NCBI GenBank assembly: GCA_963750075.1
Contig: CAVVPG010000004.1
Span: 310,001-374,000, forward strand
DNA length: 64,000 nucleotides
Reading direction: 5' to 3'
Source: Bog-473 sp963750075
Lineage (GTDB): Bacteria > Actinomycetota > Acidimicrobiia > Acidimicrobiales > RAAP-2
Positions 1 to 7,310 of this stretch are shown here, in pieces. Made by a program: the position numbers and the translations under genes. Each line of letters starts with the position of its first letter. Positions within the stretch are counted from its first letter, which is position 1. The notes under the pieces were generated by a model. That model was not told the origin of the DNA, ran no database searches, and saw nothing but the letters and a program-made list of their open reading frames with translations.

Positions 1-93
1 TACTCCTTCGCCGACACGGGCCTCGACCTGGCCACCCACCGCGCGCTCGTGGCGCCGTACCAGGAGCGCTTCGGGGTGCCCTCGGAGGTGTAG
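1..93 (+). CDS. C-terminal tail of a sulfotransferase-like protein (5' truncated)
   Basis: An open frame enters from the left edge and reads 30 residues to a TAG at 91-93. The tail contains YSFADTGLD and APYQERFGV, which resembles the last helix of actinobacterial PAPS-dependent sulfotransferase-family proteins, where a 'HxYSxxDFGLD...Y..RFGV' ending is common. Only this short tail is visible, so the assignment rests on family resemblance and no catalytic residue can be checked. It is co-directional with the VOC gene that begins 32 bases later and may share its transcript. Confidence 0.4.
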   Translation, partial: YSFADTGLDLATHRALVAPYQERFGVPSEV

Positions 94-125
94 AGCCCGG
101 CCCTGCCGGGGAAGGGAGAGGACCC

Positions 126-537
126 ATGGACTGGAAGCTCGAAGTCATCGTCGTCCCGGTCACCGACGTCGACCGGGCCAAGGCCTTCTATGCCGACGCA
201 ACGCGGATTCCATATCGACGTGGACCATCGTGCCGGCGAGGACTTCCGGGTCGTCCAACTCACGCCACCAGGTTCCGGCTGCTCCATCGCCCTCATGAGG
301 AACGAGCAGGCGGCGGGGACACTGCAGGGCCTGCATCTGGTCGTGCGCGACATCGAGGCGGCACGGCGCCACCTCGTCGACGCCGGCGTGGCCGCGAGCG
401 ACGTCTTCCATTTCGACGCAGGCGCACAGGTCGCAGGTCCCGATCCCGACCGGGCCGACTACGGGTCCTTCCTCGCGTTCAGCGATCCGGACGGGAACGG
501 ATGGCTCGTCCAGGAGGTGCCGAGCCGGACGAGCTGA
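126..537 (+). pseudogene. VOC (glyoxalase/bleomycin-resistance) family protein, frameshifted
   Basis: The N-terminal frame from ATG 126 (preceded by GGGAGAGG) reads MDWKLEVIVVPVTDVDRAKA then FYAD, the first beta-alpha unit of a VOC fold. It then loses homology. The rest of the domain (GFHIDVDHRAGEDF to the TGA at 535-537, including the typical FSDPDGNGWLVQE ending) lies in another frame. Removing one G near 198 joins the parts into a continuous protein of about 136 residues that reads ...FYADQRGFHID, as expected for the family. The gene is therefore broken by a +1 insertion, or this is a sequencing error. VOC proteins of this size are usually metal-dependent dimers, but the substrate cannot be told. 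Confidence 0.75.
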
Positions 538-572
538 CGTTCCGGCCGGGTGGGCGCGGCGCACCGTCCTGG

Positions 573-1718
573 CTAGGTGCCGGCGAGCTCCATCACGGTG
601 ACCACCTCGGCGGTGGGATGCGGCGGGCCGTCCGCCAGGACCCAGCGCACCAGCATGTAGCCCTCGAGCCGGCCCCCGGTGTCGAGCCAGTTCTCCACCC
701 CGGGGTCCGTCGGCGCGATGACCATGCGCCAGGACCCGTCCTCGGACTGTTTGGCCGTCTTGTTGTTGAGTGCCGTCGTCGTGTAGCGGTAGTCGAAGCT
801 CTCCATCCACGGCGAGGTGAGCGTCAGGCCCCAGTAGCGGAACGGCTTGTCGGGCTCGTGCACGGTCACCACCAGGGCCTCGCCCGGCTCGAGGCGGAAG
901 CGCCCCCCGTGGTACGTCATCTCCGCGTTGGTATGGGTGCGCACCTCGTCCTCTTGCGCCGCCACGTGCTCGGACCCGGCCTGGCCGCCGAACGTGTTCA
1001 TGTTGCCGGCGGCGTCGTGCCACATCTGCAGCGCGGTCCCGCCGACGAAGGTCAGGAACATCGCGGCGAACTCCAGCTTGGGCGCGAGCTCGTCGCACGA
1101 GAGGATCGGCGGCGGCACCACCTCCCCGGGCTGGGGCACGAGCTCGACCCGCAGGCGTGCGAACCGCTCGGGGCTCTTCTCGAAGTGGGTCTCGCGTATC
1201 GCGAGCTGTGCCGTGCCGGGCTCGAGCACGACGGCGTTGCGGGGCATCGGGTCGGGCATGGCAGAGGCCGGCGCCATCAGGATGTCCACCTCGCCGTTGG
1301 GTCCGAGCTCGAACTCGTCGATGTGGGTCTGGGTCTGCGTCCCCGTGCGCCCGCCCACCTGGCCCTGTCCGAAGGGCGTGCCGAACGTCATCCCGAGGTA
1401 GGCGCACTCGCCGCGGTACCCGACCAGCCGGTACGAGTGCGAGTCGTCGAGCACACAGAAGGTGTAGTGCACGTCGGGATTGTCGACCAGGAGCTTGAGG
1501 TACTCGTCCTGGAGCGTGAAGAGCTGGGGGTGCAGCGGGTCCGACAGCTCGACGATCCAGTTCAGGGCCAAGCGGCACAGTCGGGTCACCCAGCGGTAGC
1601 CCTCGGCGATATTGACGTCTGTCTCGGGGACGCCCGTCGCCTGGCGGACGACGTCGAGGGCCGCCGTCTGCGCCGCCAGCCAGGCATCGAACGCTGCGTT
1701 GAGTCGGTCATCGTGCAT
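573..1718 (-). CDS. DUF1214 domain-containing protein
   Basis: This 381-residue protein carries a C-terminal DUF1214 domain: YWGLTLTSPWMESFDYR, then NNKTAKQSEDGSW and GRLEGYMLVRW near the end. DUF1214 proteins are often found with DUF1254 and have no firmly known activity. No signal peptide or membrane segment is evident. I chose ATG 1718 rather than an ATG 18 bases upstream, because a TAGCGT box lies exactly 7 bases before it, giving a leaderless start. The gene is convergent with the VOC gene and divergent from the acyl-CoA dehydrogenase, with which it shares a 65-base promoter region. Its function is unknown. Confidence 0.85.
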   Translation of the reverse strand: MHDDRLNAAFDAWLAAQTAALDVVRQATGVPETDVNIAEGYRWVTRLCRLALNWIVELSDPLHPQLFTLQDEYLKLLVDNPDVHYTFCVLDDSHSYRLVGYRGECAYLGMTFGTPFGQGQVGGRTGTQTQTHIDEFELGPNGEVDILMAPASAMPDPMPRNAVVLEPGTAQLAIRETHFEKSPERFARLRVELVPQPGEVVPPPILSCDELAPKLEFAAMFLTFVGGTALQMWHDAAGNMNTFGGQAGSEHVAAQEDEVRTHTNAEMTYHGGRFRLEPGEALVVTVHEPDKPFRYWGLTLTSPWMESFDYRYTTTALNNKTAKQSEDGSWRMVIAPTDPGVENWLDTGGRLEGYMLVRWVLADGPPHPTAEVVTVMELAGT

Positions 1719-1725
1719 GCGACCG

Positions 1726-1731
1726 ACGCTA
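1726..1731 (-). promoter_or_regulatory. -10 box of a leaderless promoter for the DUF1214 gene
   Basis: On the minus strand TAGCGT is followed by 7 bases and then ATG 1718. This TANNNT-N6-7-start layout puts the transcription start at or next to the start codon. It supports the shorter start chosen for the gene. Confidence 0.45.
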
Positions 1732-1771
1732 CCCACGTTTGGACCGAGTCGCCCCTTCCGGGCGCGCCCGG

Positions 1772-1777
1772 TAACTT
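1772..1777 (+). promoter_or_regulatory. -10 box of a leaderless promoter for the acyl-CoA dehydrogenase operon
   Basis: TAACTT is followed by CGTGGC and then the GTG start at 1784, with no Shine-Dalgarno sequence in between. This is the expected spacing for a transcript that begins on the start codon. It would drive the operon 1784-7301. Confidence 0.45.
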
Positions 1778-1783
1778 CGTGGC

Positions 1784-3142
1784 GTGACCGACACCGCGAC
1801 CGAGACGACCGGAACCGAGGAGCTGCTCAGCGACCTCCGGGCCTGGCTCAGAGAAAACTGGGACCCCGACCTCACGGTCGCCCGATGGTGGGAGCGGCTG
1901 GGGCTCGCCGGATGGGCGGCGCCGGGGTTGCCCGCCCACGCCTACGGCAAGGCCATGGCCCGCTCCGACGTCGTCCTCGTCCACCAGGAGGTCACCAAGT
2001 CCGGCGCGTTGGGGCCCCCGGCCGGGCTGGGTCTCCTCCTGGCCGCCCCGACGATCGCCGCCCACGGCACCCAGGAGCAGATCGACCACTACGTGCGCGA
2101 CATCGTCACCGGCCAGAAGGCCTGGTGCCAGCTCTTCAGCGAGCCCCAGGCGGGCTCGGACCTGGCCGGCCTGCAGACCCGGGCGGTGAAGGACGGCGAC
2201 GAGTGGGTGGTCAACGGCCAGAAGGTGTGGACGTCGGGTGGCCAGTACGCCGACCTCGGCATGCTGCTCGCCCGGACGGACCCCGAGGTGCCCAAGCACC
2301 AGGGCATCTCCTATTTCGCGTTCGAGATGCTCCAGGACGGCGTCGACGTGCGCCCGCTCAAGGAGATGACCGGGCACGCGCTCTTCAACGAGGTCTTCAT
2401 CACGGACGCCCGGGTGGCCGACTCGGCCCTCATCGGCGGGCTCAACAACGGGTGGGCCGCCGCCAACACGACGCTCATGAACGAGCGGGCGGGCCTCGGC
2501 TCCGGCGGTGGCAGCGCCGCCGGCGGCGGCCTGGCCCAGCCCGGCACGGTGATGGGTTTCCTGGACAAGCGGGTCGGCGACGTGGTCGCCCCCCCGACGG
2601 CCGGGGCTGCGGCCGGGAAGTCCGACGGGAGGACCCAGCAGCCGGGGGGCGCTCTCGGTGCCATGCGCGGCGGGGCCGGCCTCCTCATCGGCCTGGCCCG
2701 CTCACGCGGCGTCAACGGCGATGCGGGGATCCGCCAGGACCTGGCCCGCCTCTACACGCTCGGCGAGATCGGCCGCTTCAACGGGCTGCGCATGAAGGCC
2801 GTCAAGGAGCAGGGCGGGGACATCCCTGGCATGCCCAACGTGGCCAAGCTCTCCATGAGCCAGATCGTCCGGCTCACCCGCGATCTCGGCCTGCGCATCT
2901 CGGGACCCGCCGGCATGCTCCACGCCTACGACAGCGACGACAAGGCGGCGCTGAAGCACGCCACGGGGGATCCCTTCGCGGGCGGCATCACCGAGATGGC
3001 GCTCTTCGCCCAGGCACCCCCGATCTACGGGGGTACGGACCAGGTCCAGCGCAACATCATCGGAGAACGCGTGCTGGGCCTGCCCAAGGAGCCCAACAAC
3101 GACCGGGTGACACCCTTCTCCGAGCTGCCCAAGAACGCCTAG
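1784..3142 (+). CDS. Acyl-CoA dehydrogenase family protein
   Basis: This 452-residue FAD-dependent dehydrogenase would oxidise an acyl-CoA at C-alpha/C-beta. The sequence shows the conserved LFSEPQAGSDLA segment, VVNGQKVWTSGG (flavin and substrate contact) and the C-terminal GGTDQVQRNIIGERVLGLP. A Gly/Ala-rich insertion sits at about residues 240-300, between the middle beta domain and the C-terminal helices, which is unusual for the family. The GTG start at 1784 has no ribosome binding site but has a leaderless-type promoter box. The downstream thiolase, DUF35 protein, ligase and SDR point to beta-oxidation-like breakdown of a side chain or cyclic acyl-CoA. The substrate is unknown. Confidence 0.9.
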   Translation: MTDTATETTGTEELLSDLRAWLRENWDPDLTVARWWERLGLAGWAAPGLPAHAYGKAMARSDVVLVHQEVTKSGALGPPAGLGLLLAAPTIAAHGTQEQIDHYVRDIVTGQKAWCQLFSEPQAGSDLAGLQTRAVKDGDEWVVNGQKVWTSGGQYADLGMLLARTDPEVPKHQGISYFAFEMLQDGVDVRPLKEMTGHALFNEVFITDARVADSALIGGLNNGWAAANTTLMNERAGLGSGGGSAAGGGLAQPGTVMGFLDKRVGDVVAPPTAGAAAGKSDGRTQQPGGALGAMRGGAGLLIGLARSRGVNGDAGIRQDLARLYTLGEIGRFNGLRMKAVKEQGGDIPGMPNVAKLSMSQIVRLTRDLGLRISGPAGMLHAYDSDDKAALKHATGDPFAGGITEMALFAQAPPIYGGTDQVQRNIIGERVLGLPKEPNNDRVTPFSELPKNA

Positions 3143-3182
3143 CCGTCGCGGCACGGGGGCGAGTCGGGACCGGGGGGTCGCA

Positions 3183-4358
3183 ATGGAGCACGTCGACCGC
3201 ACACTGCGCGGCGCGGCGGCGATCGTGGGTGTGGCCGACGACGTCTCCCCGACGGGCGAGCTGGACCGCGCCGGGCGCGAGCTCGAGGTGGCGATGGTCC
3301 TCGGCGCCCTCGACGACGCGGGGCTCACGCTGGCCGACGTCGACGGCGTCTGCCACGCCGACTCGGCGGTGGCGCTCGCCGAGTACCTCGGCGTCCACCC
3401 CGTCTTCACCGACTCGACCATGACGGGGGGCTCCAGCTACGAGGTCCACGTCGAGCACGCGGCGGCGGCCATCGCTGCCGGGCTGTGCGACGTCGTGGTG
3501 AGCGTCTACGCCTCGACACCGCGCAGCGACCGCACGCGACGGCGACCGGCCGGCCGCCGGGGCATGGCCGGCCCGAACCCCATGCTCGAATGGGACATGC
3601 CCTACGGCCTGCGCACGCCCATGGGGCCCTATGCGCTGGCGGCGGCCCGCCACATGCACGAGTTCGGCACCACGTCCGAGCAACTGGCCCAGATCGCCGT
3701 CAGCACCAGGGACTGGGCGGCGCTCAACCCGAGGGCCCGCTACCGCGAGCCCCTCACCGTCGCCGACGTCCTCACCTCCCCGCTGCAGGTGAGCCCGCTC
3801 CACCTCCTGGACTGCTGCCTGGTCACCGACGGCGCCGGCGCGTTCGTGATGACGAGCGCCGAGCGGGCCCGCTCGCTGCGCAAAGCACCGGTCTACGTCC
3901 TCGGCGCCGCCACCTGCACGGACCACATGGGGATCAGCCAGATGCCCGACCTCACCGTGACGCCCGGCGCCGTGTCCGGCGCCCGGTCGTTCGCCATGGC
4001 CGGACTCGCGCCCGCCGACGTCGACGTGCTCATGGGCTACGACAGCTTCACCATCACGGCGCTGCTCCACCTCGAAGACCTCGGCTTCTGCCCGAAGGGC
4101 GAGGGCGGCCCCTTCGCGGCCGAGGGTTCGCTCGGGCCCGGGCGCGGCCCGCTGGCGATGAACACGAACGGCGGCGGGCTCTCGTTCACCCACCCGGGCA
4201 TGTACGGCATGTTCCTGATCACCGAAGCGGTGCGCCAGCTCCGTGGCGAGTGCGGCCAGCGACAGGTCGGGGGTGCCCAGGTGGCGGTCGCGCACGGCTC
4301 GGGCATGTTGCTCTCGGTGATGTCGACGGCCGTGCTGGGCACCGAGGCCACCCTGTGA
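3183..4358 (+). CDS. Thiolase-fold lipid-transfer/retro-aldolase-like protein lacking the nucleophilic Cys
   Basis: This 391-residue protein has the thiolase fold of the SCP-x/lipid-transfer-protein group. Where true thiolases have N-x-C-x-[ST]-G, it reads STMTGGSSYE (about residues 78-87), so the acyl-accepting Cys is missing. The usual His motif is replaced by GYDSFT (Tyr286), and a second Tyr occurs in HPGMYG (Tyr341). In actinobacterial steroid catabolism, Ltp2-type proteins with this pattern act as retro-aldolases that depend on two tyrosines and on a DUF35 partner. The next gene here is a DUF35 protein overlapping by 4 bases. I infer an aldolase rather than a thiolase role. Confidence 0.85.
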   Translation: MEHVDRTLRGAAAIVGVADDVSPTGELDRAGRELEVAMVLGALDDAGLTLADVDGVCHADSAVALAEYLGVHPVFTDSTMTGGSSYEVHVEHAAAAIAAGLCDVVVSVYASTPRSDRTRRRPAGRRGMAGPNPMLEWDMPYGLRTPMGPYALAAARHMHEFGTTSEQLAQIAVSTRDWAALNPRARYREPLTVADVLTSPLQVSPLHLLDCCLVTDGAGAFVMTSAERARSLRKAPVYVLGAATCTDHMGISQMPDLTVTPGAVSGARSFAMAGLAPADVDVLMGYDSFTITALLHLEDLGFCPKGEGGPFAAEGSLGPGRGPLAMNTNGGGLSFTHPGMYGMFLITEAVRQLRGECGQRQVGGAQVAVAHGSGMLLSVMSTAVLGTEATL

Positions 4359-4801
4359 GCGCCGCGGAGGGCGCTCCGGCCCGCTTCGAGCCGCCCGTCG
4401 GGGTCGAGAGCGGGCCCTTCTGGGAGGCCACCCGCACGGGGCGGCTCCTGGTCCAGTGGTGCACGTCATGCGACCGCGGTGTCTTCTACCCGCGGGTGCT
4501 CTGCCCCCACTGCGGCTCGCCGGGTTCGTCGCTCGAGTGGCGCCCGGCCAGCGGGCGGGCCACCGTCTACGCCGCCGTGGTCGAGCACCGGCCCGCGGCG
4601 GCCGGGACCACGTTCTCACGGGGCGAGCCCTACTGTGTGGCACTGGTCGACCTTGAGGAGGGCGTGCGCATGATGACGAACGTCGTCGGCTGCCCGCCGG
4701 AGGAGGTGCACAGCGGCATGGCCGTCACCGTGACCTGGGAGCCCCTGACCGACGGGCGGCAGCTGCCGCTCTTCTGCCCCGCGCCGGCCGCGGTCCCGTG
4801 A
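4355..4801 (+). CDS. DUF35 OB-fold protein with zinc ribbon (acyl-CoA-associated)
   Basis: This 148-residue protein has an N-terminal rubredoxin-like zinc ribbon with Cys pairs CTSC and CPHC (CTSCDRGVFYPRVLCPHC), followed by an OB fold (GRATVYAAVVEHR, PYCVALVDLEEG). DUF35 proteins bind acyl-CoA and partner with thiolase-fold enzymes. In the ChsH2/Ltp2 type complex the DUF35 domain is needed for aldolase activity. The GTG start at 4355 overlaps the stop of the thiolase-fold gene by 4 bases, indicating translational coupling and probably a one-to-one complex. The length is typical for a stand-alone DUF35 protein. Confidence 0.85.
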   Translation: MSAAEGAPARFEPPVGVESGPFWEATRTGRLLVQWCTSCDRGVFYPRVLCPHCGSPGSSLEWRPASGRATVYAAVVEHRPAAAGTTFSRGEPYCVALVDLEEGVRMMTNVVGCPPEEVHSGMAVTVTWEPLTDGRQLPLFCPAPAAVP

Positions 4802-6384
4802 GCGTCCCCGACGACAAGCGCCAGGCGGCGGCCCTCGGCATGCTGCACGCCTGGTGGGCGCAGCGCATACCCGACCGCCTGGCGCTGGCCACTCCGCACG
4901 GCGACCGCACCTACGAGGACCTCAACGCCAACATCAACCGGCTCGCCCGGGCCCTGCGCGCCCGGGGCCTGGAGGCGGGCGACTCCGTGGCGCTCATGTG
5001 CACCAACCGGCCCGAGTTCCTCGAGGTCCTCTACGCGGCGCAGCGCACCGGTCTGCGCTTCACCCCCATCAACTGGCACCTCACGGGCCCGGAGGCGGGC
5101 TACATCGTCGCGAACTGCGAGGCCAAGGCGTTCATCTGCTCGGGCGACGTGGGCGAGAAGGTCGGCGAGGCGGCGGCGGCGGGCGGGCCGCGCCTGGTGA
5201 AGATCAGCACGGGCGGCTACCTGCCGGGCTTCGAGATGTACCACACCGTCGTCGCCGCCGAGGACGGTGCCGACATTGAGGACCCCGTGATCGGCACCCA
5301 GATGCTCTACACGTCGGGGACGACCGGCCGGCCCAAGGGCGTGCACCGCGACAGCGCGGCGGTGAGCGCGCTGGCCTCCGTCAACTTCTGCGGCTACGAC
5401 GAGGACTGGCAGTCGAGCACCGACGCCCATCTCCTGACCGGCCCGCTCTACCACGCGGCCCCACTTGCCTTCTCGGTGGCGGTGCCGTTCCTCTACGGCG
5501 TGCCGATCGTGACCATGGACCACTGGGACGCCGTCGACGCGCTGGGCCTGGTGGAACGGCACGGGATCACGCACACCCACATGGTGCCGACGATGTTCCA
5601 TCGCCTCCTCGCCCTGCCCGCGCAGGAGCGGGAGCGCTTCGACACCTCGTCGCTGCGTTTCGTCATCCACGGCGCGGCGCCGTGCCCGGTCCCGGTCAAG
5701 CAGCGCCTGATCGAATGGCTCGGACCCGTCGTCGTGGAGTACTACGCCGCGACCGAGGGGCTGGGCACCCTGGTCGACTCGAAGACCTGGCTGGCCCACC
5801 CCGGCACCGTCGGCCGGCCCATGGTGCCGGGCCTGGTCAAGGTGGCCGACGACGCCGGCAACGCGCTGCCGTCGGGTGAGGTCGGCCTCGTGTTCCTCCA
5901 GGCCCCGGCCGCCACCAAGTTCGACTACTACCACGACGCCGAGAAGACGGCCGACGCGTTCCGGGGCGACTACTTCACGCTGGGCGACATGGGCTACATG
6001 GACGATGAGGGCTACCTGTACCTGACGGACCGCACCGCCAACCTCATCATCTCGGGCGGCGTCAACATCTACCCGGCCGAGGTGGACGCCGCCCTGCTGG
6101 AGCATCCCGCGGTGGGCGACGTCGCCACCATCGGCGTGCCCGACGAGGAGTGGGGCGAGGTCGTGGTGGCGGTCGTGCAGCCCGCCGAGGGCGTGGCGGG
6201 GGGCGACGAGCTGGCGAGCGAGCTCATGGCGTTCTGCCGGGAGCGCCTGGCCCACTTCAAGTGCCCCCGGCGCGTCGACTTCGTGTCCGAGCTGCCGCGG
6301 GAGGATACTGGGAAGATCTTCAAGAGGAAGCTGCGGGAGCAGTACAGGGCGGCGTCGAGCGCCGACCATGACCAAAGGAGCTGA
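4798..6384 (+). CDS. AMP-dependent acyl-CoA synthetase (ANL superfamily)
   Basis: This 528-residue ligase would activate a carboxylic acid to its acyl-CoA via an acyl-AMP. It contains the P-loop MLYTSGTTGRPKGV, the YYAATEG acid-binding motif, the hinge region LYLTDRTANLIISGGVN, and the C-terminal catalytic Lys in REDTGKIFKRKLRE. It begins with GTG at 4798, overlapping the DUF35 stop by 4 bases. Its position in the operon suggests it supplies the acyl-CoA used by the dehydrogenase and aldolase. Relatives in actinobacteria act on fatty acids or steroid side-chain acids, and the exact substrate cannot be read from the sequence. Confidence 0.9.
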   Translation: MSVPDDKRQAAALGMLHAWWAQRIPDRLALATPHGDRTYEDLNANINRLARALRARGLEAGDSVALMCTNRPEFLEVLYAAQRTGLRFTPINWHLTGPEAGYIVANCEAKAFICSGDVGEKVGEAAAAGGPRLVKISTGGYLPGFEMYHTVVAAEDGADIEDPVIGTQMLYTSGTTGRPKGVHRDSAAVSALASVNFCGYDEDWQSSTDAHLLTGPLYHAAPLAFSVAVPFLYGVPIVTMDHWDAVDALGLVERHGITHTHMVPTMFHRLLALPAQERERFDTSSLRFVIHGAAPCPVPVKQRLIEWLGPVVVEYYAATEGLGTLVDSKTWLAHPGTVGRPMVPGLVKVADDAGNALPSGEVGLVFLQAPAATKFDYYHDAEKTADAFRGDYFTLGDMGYMDDEGYLYLTDRTANLIISGGVNIYPAEVDAALLEHPAVGDVATIGVPDEEWGEVVVAVVQPAEGVAGGDELASELMAFCRERLAHFKCPRRVDFVSELPREDTGKIFKRKLREQYRAASSADHDQRS

Positions 6385-6386
6385 AC

Positions 6387-7301
6387 GTGGGAATCTGTGA
6401 CGGACGGGTCGTCGTCATCACCGGCGCAGGCAGGGGCATCGGACGCGAGCACGCCCTCGAATTCGCCAACCAGGGCGCCAAGCTGGTGATCAACGACCTC
6501 GGGGCCGAGGTGGACGGCACCGGCTCGTCGGCCGGACCCGCGGGGCAGGTGGTCGACGAGATCCGGGCCATGGGCGGCGAGGCCGTGGCCAACGGCGACG
6601 ACGTGTCCGACTACGAGGGGGCGGGTCGCCTGGTCCAGGCGGCCATCGACACCTACGGGACCATCGACGTCCTGGTGAACAACGCCGGCATCCTGCGTGA
6701 CCGCATGCTGGTCAACATGACGATCGACGAGTGGGACGCCGTGCTCAAGGTGCACCTGCGCGGCACCTTCGCACCGACCCGCCACGCCGTCGAGTACTGG
6801 CGGAACCGGACGAAGGCCGGCGAGACGAACGACGCCCGCATCATCAACACCACCTCGCCCTCGGGCATTTACGGGAATGTGGGCCAGACCAACTACGGCG
6901 CCGCCAAGGCCGGGATCGCGGCCTTCACGGTGATCGCCGCCATGGAGCTCGGGCGCTACGGCGTGACCGTGAACGCCATCGCCCCCGCGGCGCTGACCCG
7001 CATGACCGAGAACCTCGGCATGGGTGACGCCCAGGCGGAGAAGAAGCCCGAGGAGTTCGACCCCTTCGACCCGGCCAACATCGCACCGATCGTCGTGTGG
7101 CTCGGCAGCCCCGAGTCCAAGGACATCACCGGCCGCGTCTTCAACGTCCAGGGCGACCACATCAGCGTGGCCGAGGGCTGGGTGGCGGGGCCCGGGGCCG
7201 ACAAGGGCGACCGCTGGGACCCGGCCGAGCTGGGCAAGGTCGTGCCCGACCTGGTGGCCAAAGCGGCCCCCAACGCCAACATGGGCGGGCGTCGGAAGTA
7301 G
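6387..7301 (+). CDS. SDR family oxidoreductase
   Basis: This 304-residue short-chain dehydrogenase shows the nucleotide-binding VVVITGAGRGIGREHA, the NNAG motif, the catalytic Ser region TTSPSGIYG and the YGAAK active-site motif. Its C-terminal extension past the Rossmann core (ending NMGGRRK) resembles the (3R)-hydroxyacyl-CoA/steroid dehydrogenase branch. AAAGGAGCTGAAC precedes the GTG start at 6387, two bases after the ligase stop. In this operon it would reduce or oxidise a hydroxyl/keto group on an acyl-CoA or cyclic intermediate. Confidence 0.9.
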   Translation: MGICDGRVVVITGAGRGIGREHALEFANQGAKLVINDLGAEVDGTGSSAGPAGQVVDEIRAMGGEAVANGDDVSDYEGAGRLVQAAIDTYGTIDVLVNNAGILRDRMLVNMTIDEWDAVLKVHLRGTFAPTRHAVEYWRNRTKAGETNDARIINTTSPSGIYGNVGQTNYGAAKAGIAAFTVIAAMELGRYGVTVNAIAPAALTRMTENLGMGDAQAEKKPEEFDPFDPANIAPIVVWLGSPESKDITGRVFNVQGDHISVAEGWVAGPGADKGDRWDPAELGKVVPDLVAKAAPNANMGGRRK

Positions 7302-7304
7302 CCT
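7299..7304 (+). promoter_or_regulatory. -10 box overlapping the SDR stop codon
   Basis: TAGCCT includes the TAG stop of the SDR and is followed by CGTCCC and ATG 7311. The spacing fits a leaderless transcript for the diiron-protein gene, which could then be expressed apart from the upstream operon. Confidence 0.4.
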
Positions 7305-7310
7305 CGTCCC

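Noticed and set aside
3057..6375. Long minus-strand frames of 528 and 581 residues opposite the acyl-CoA operon
   Set aside because: They are antisense to genes with clear motifs. Their residues are Arg/Gly/His/Val-rich without any domain, as expected for shadow frames in very GC-rich DNA.
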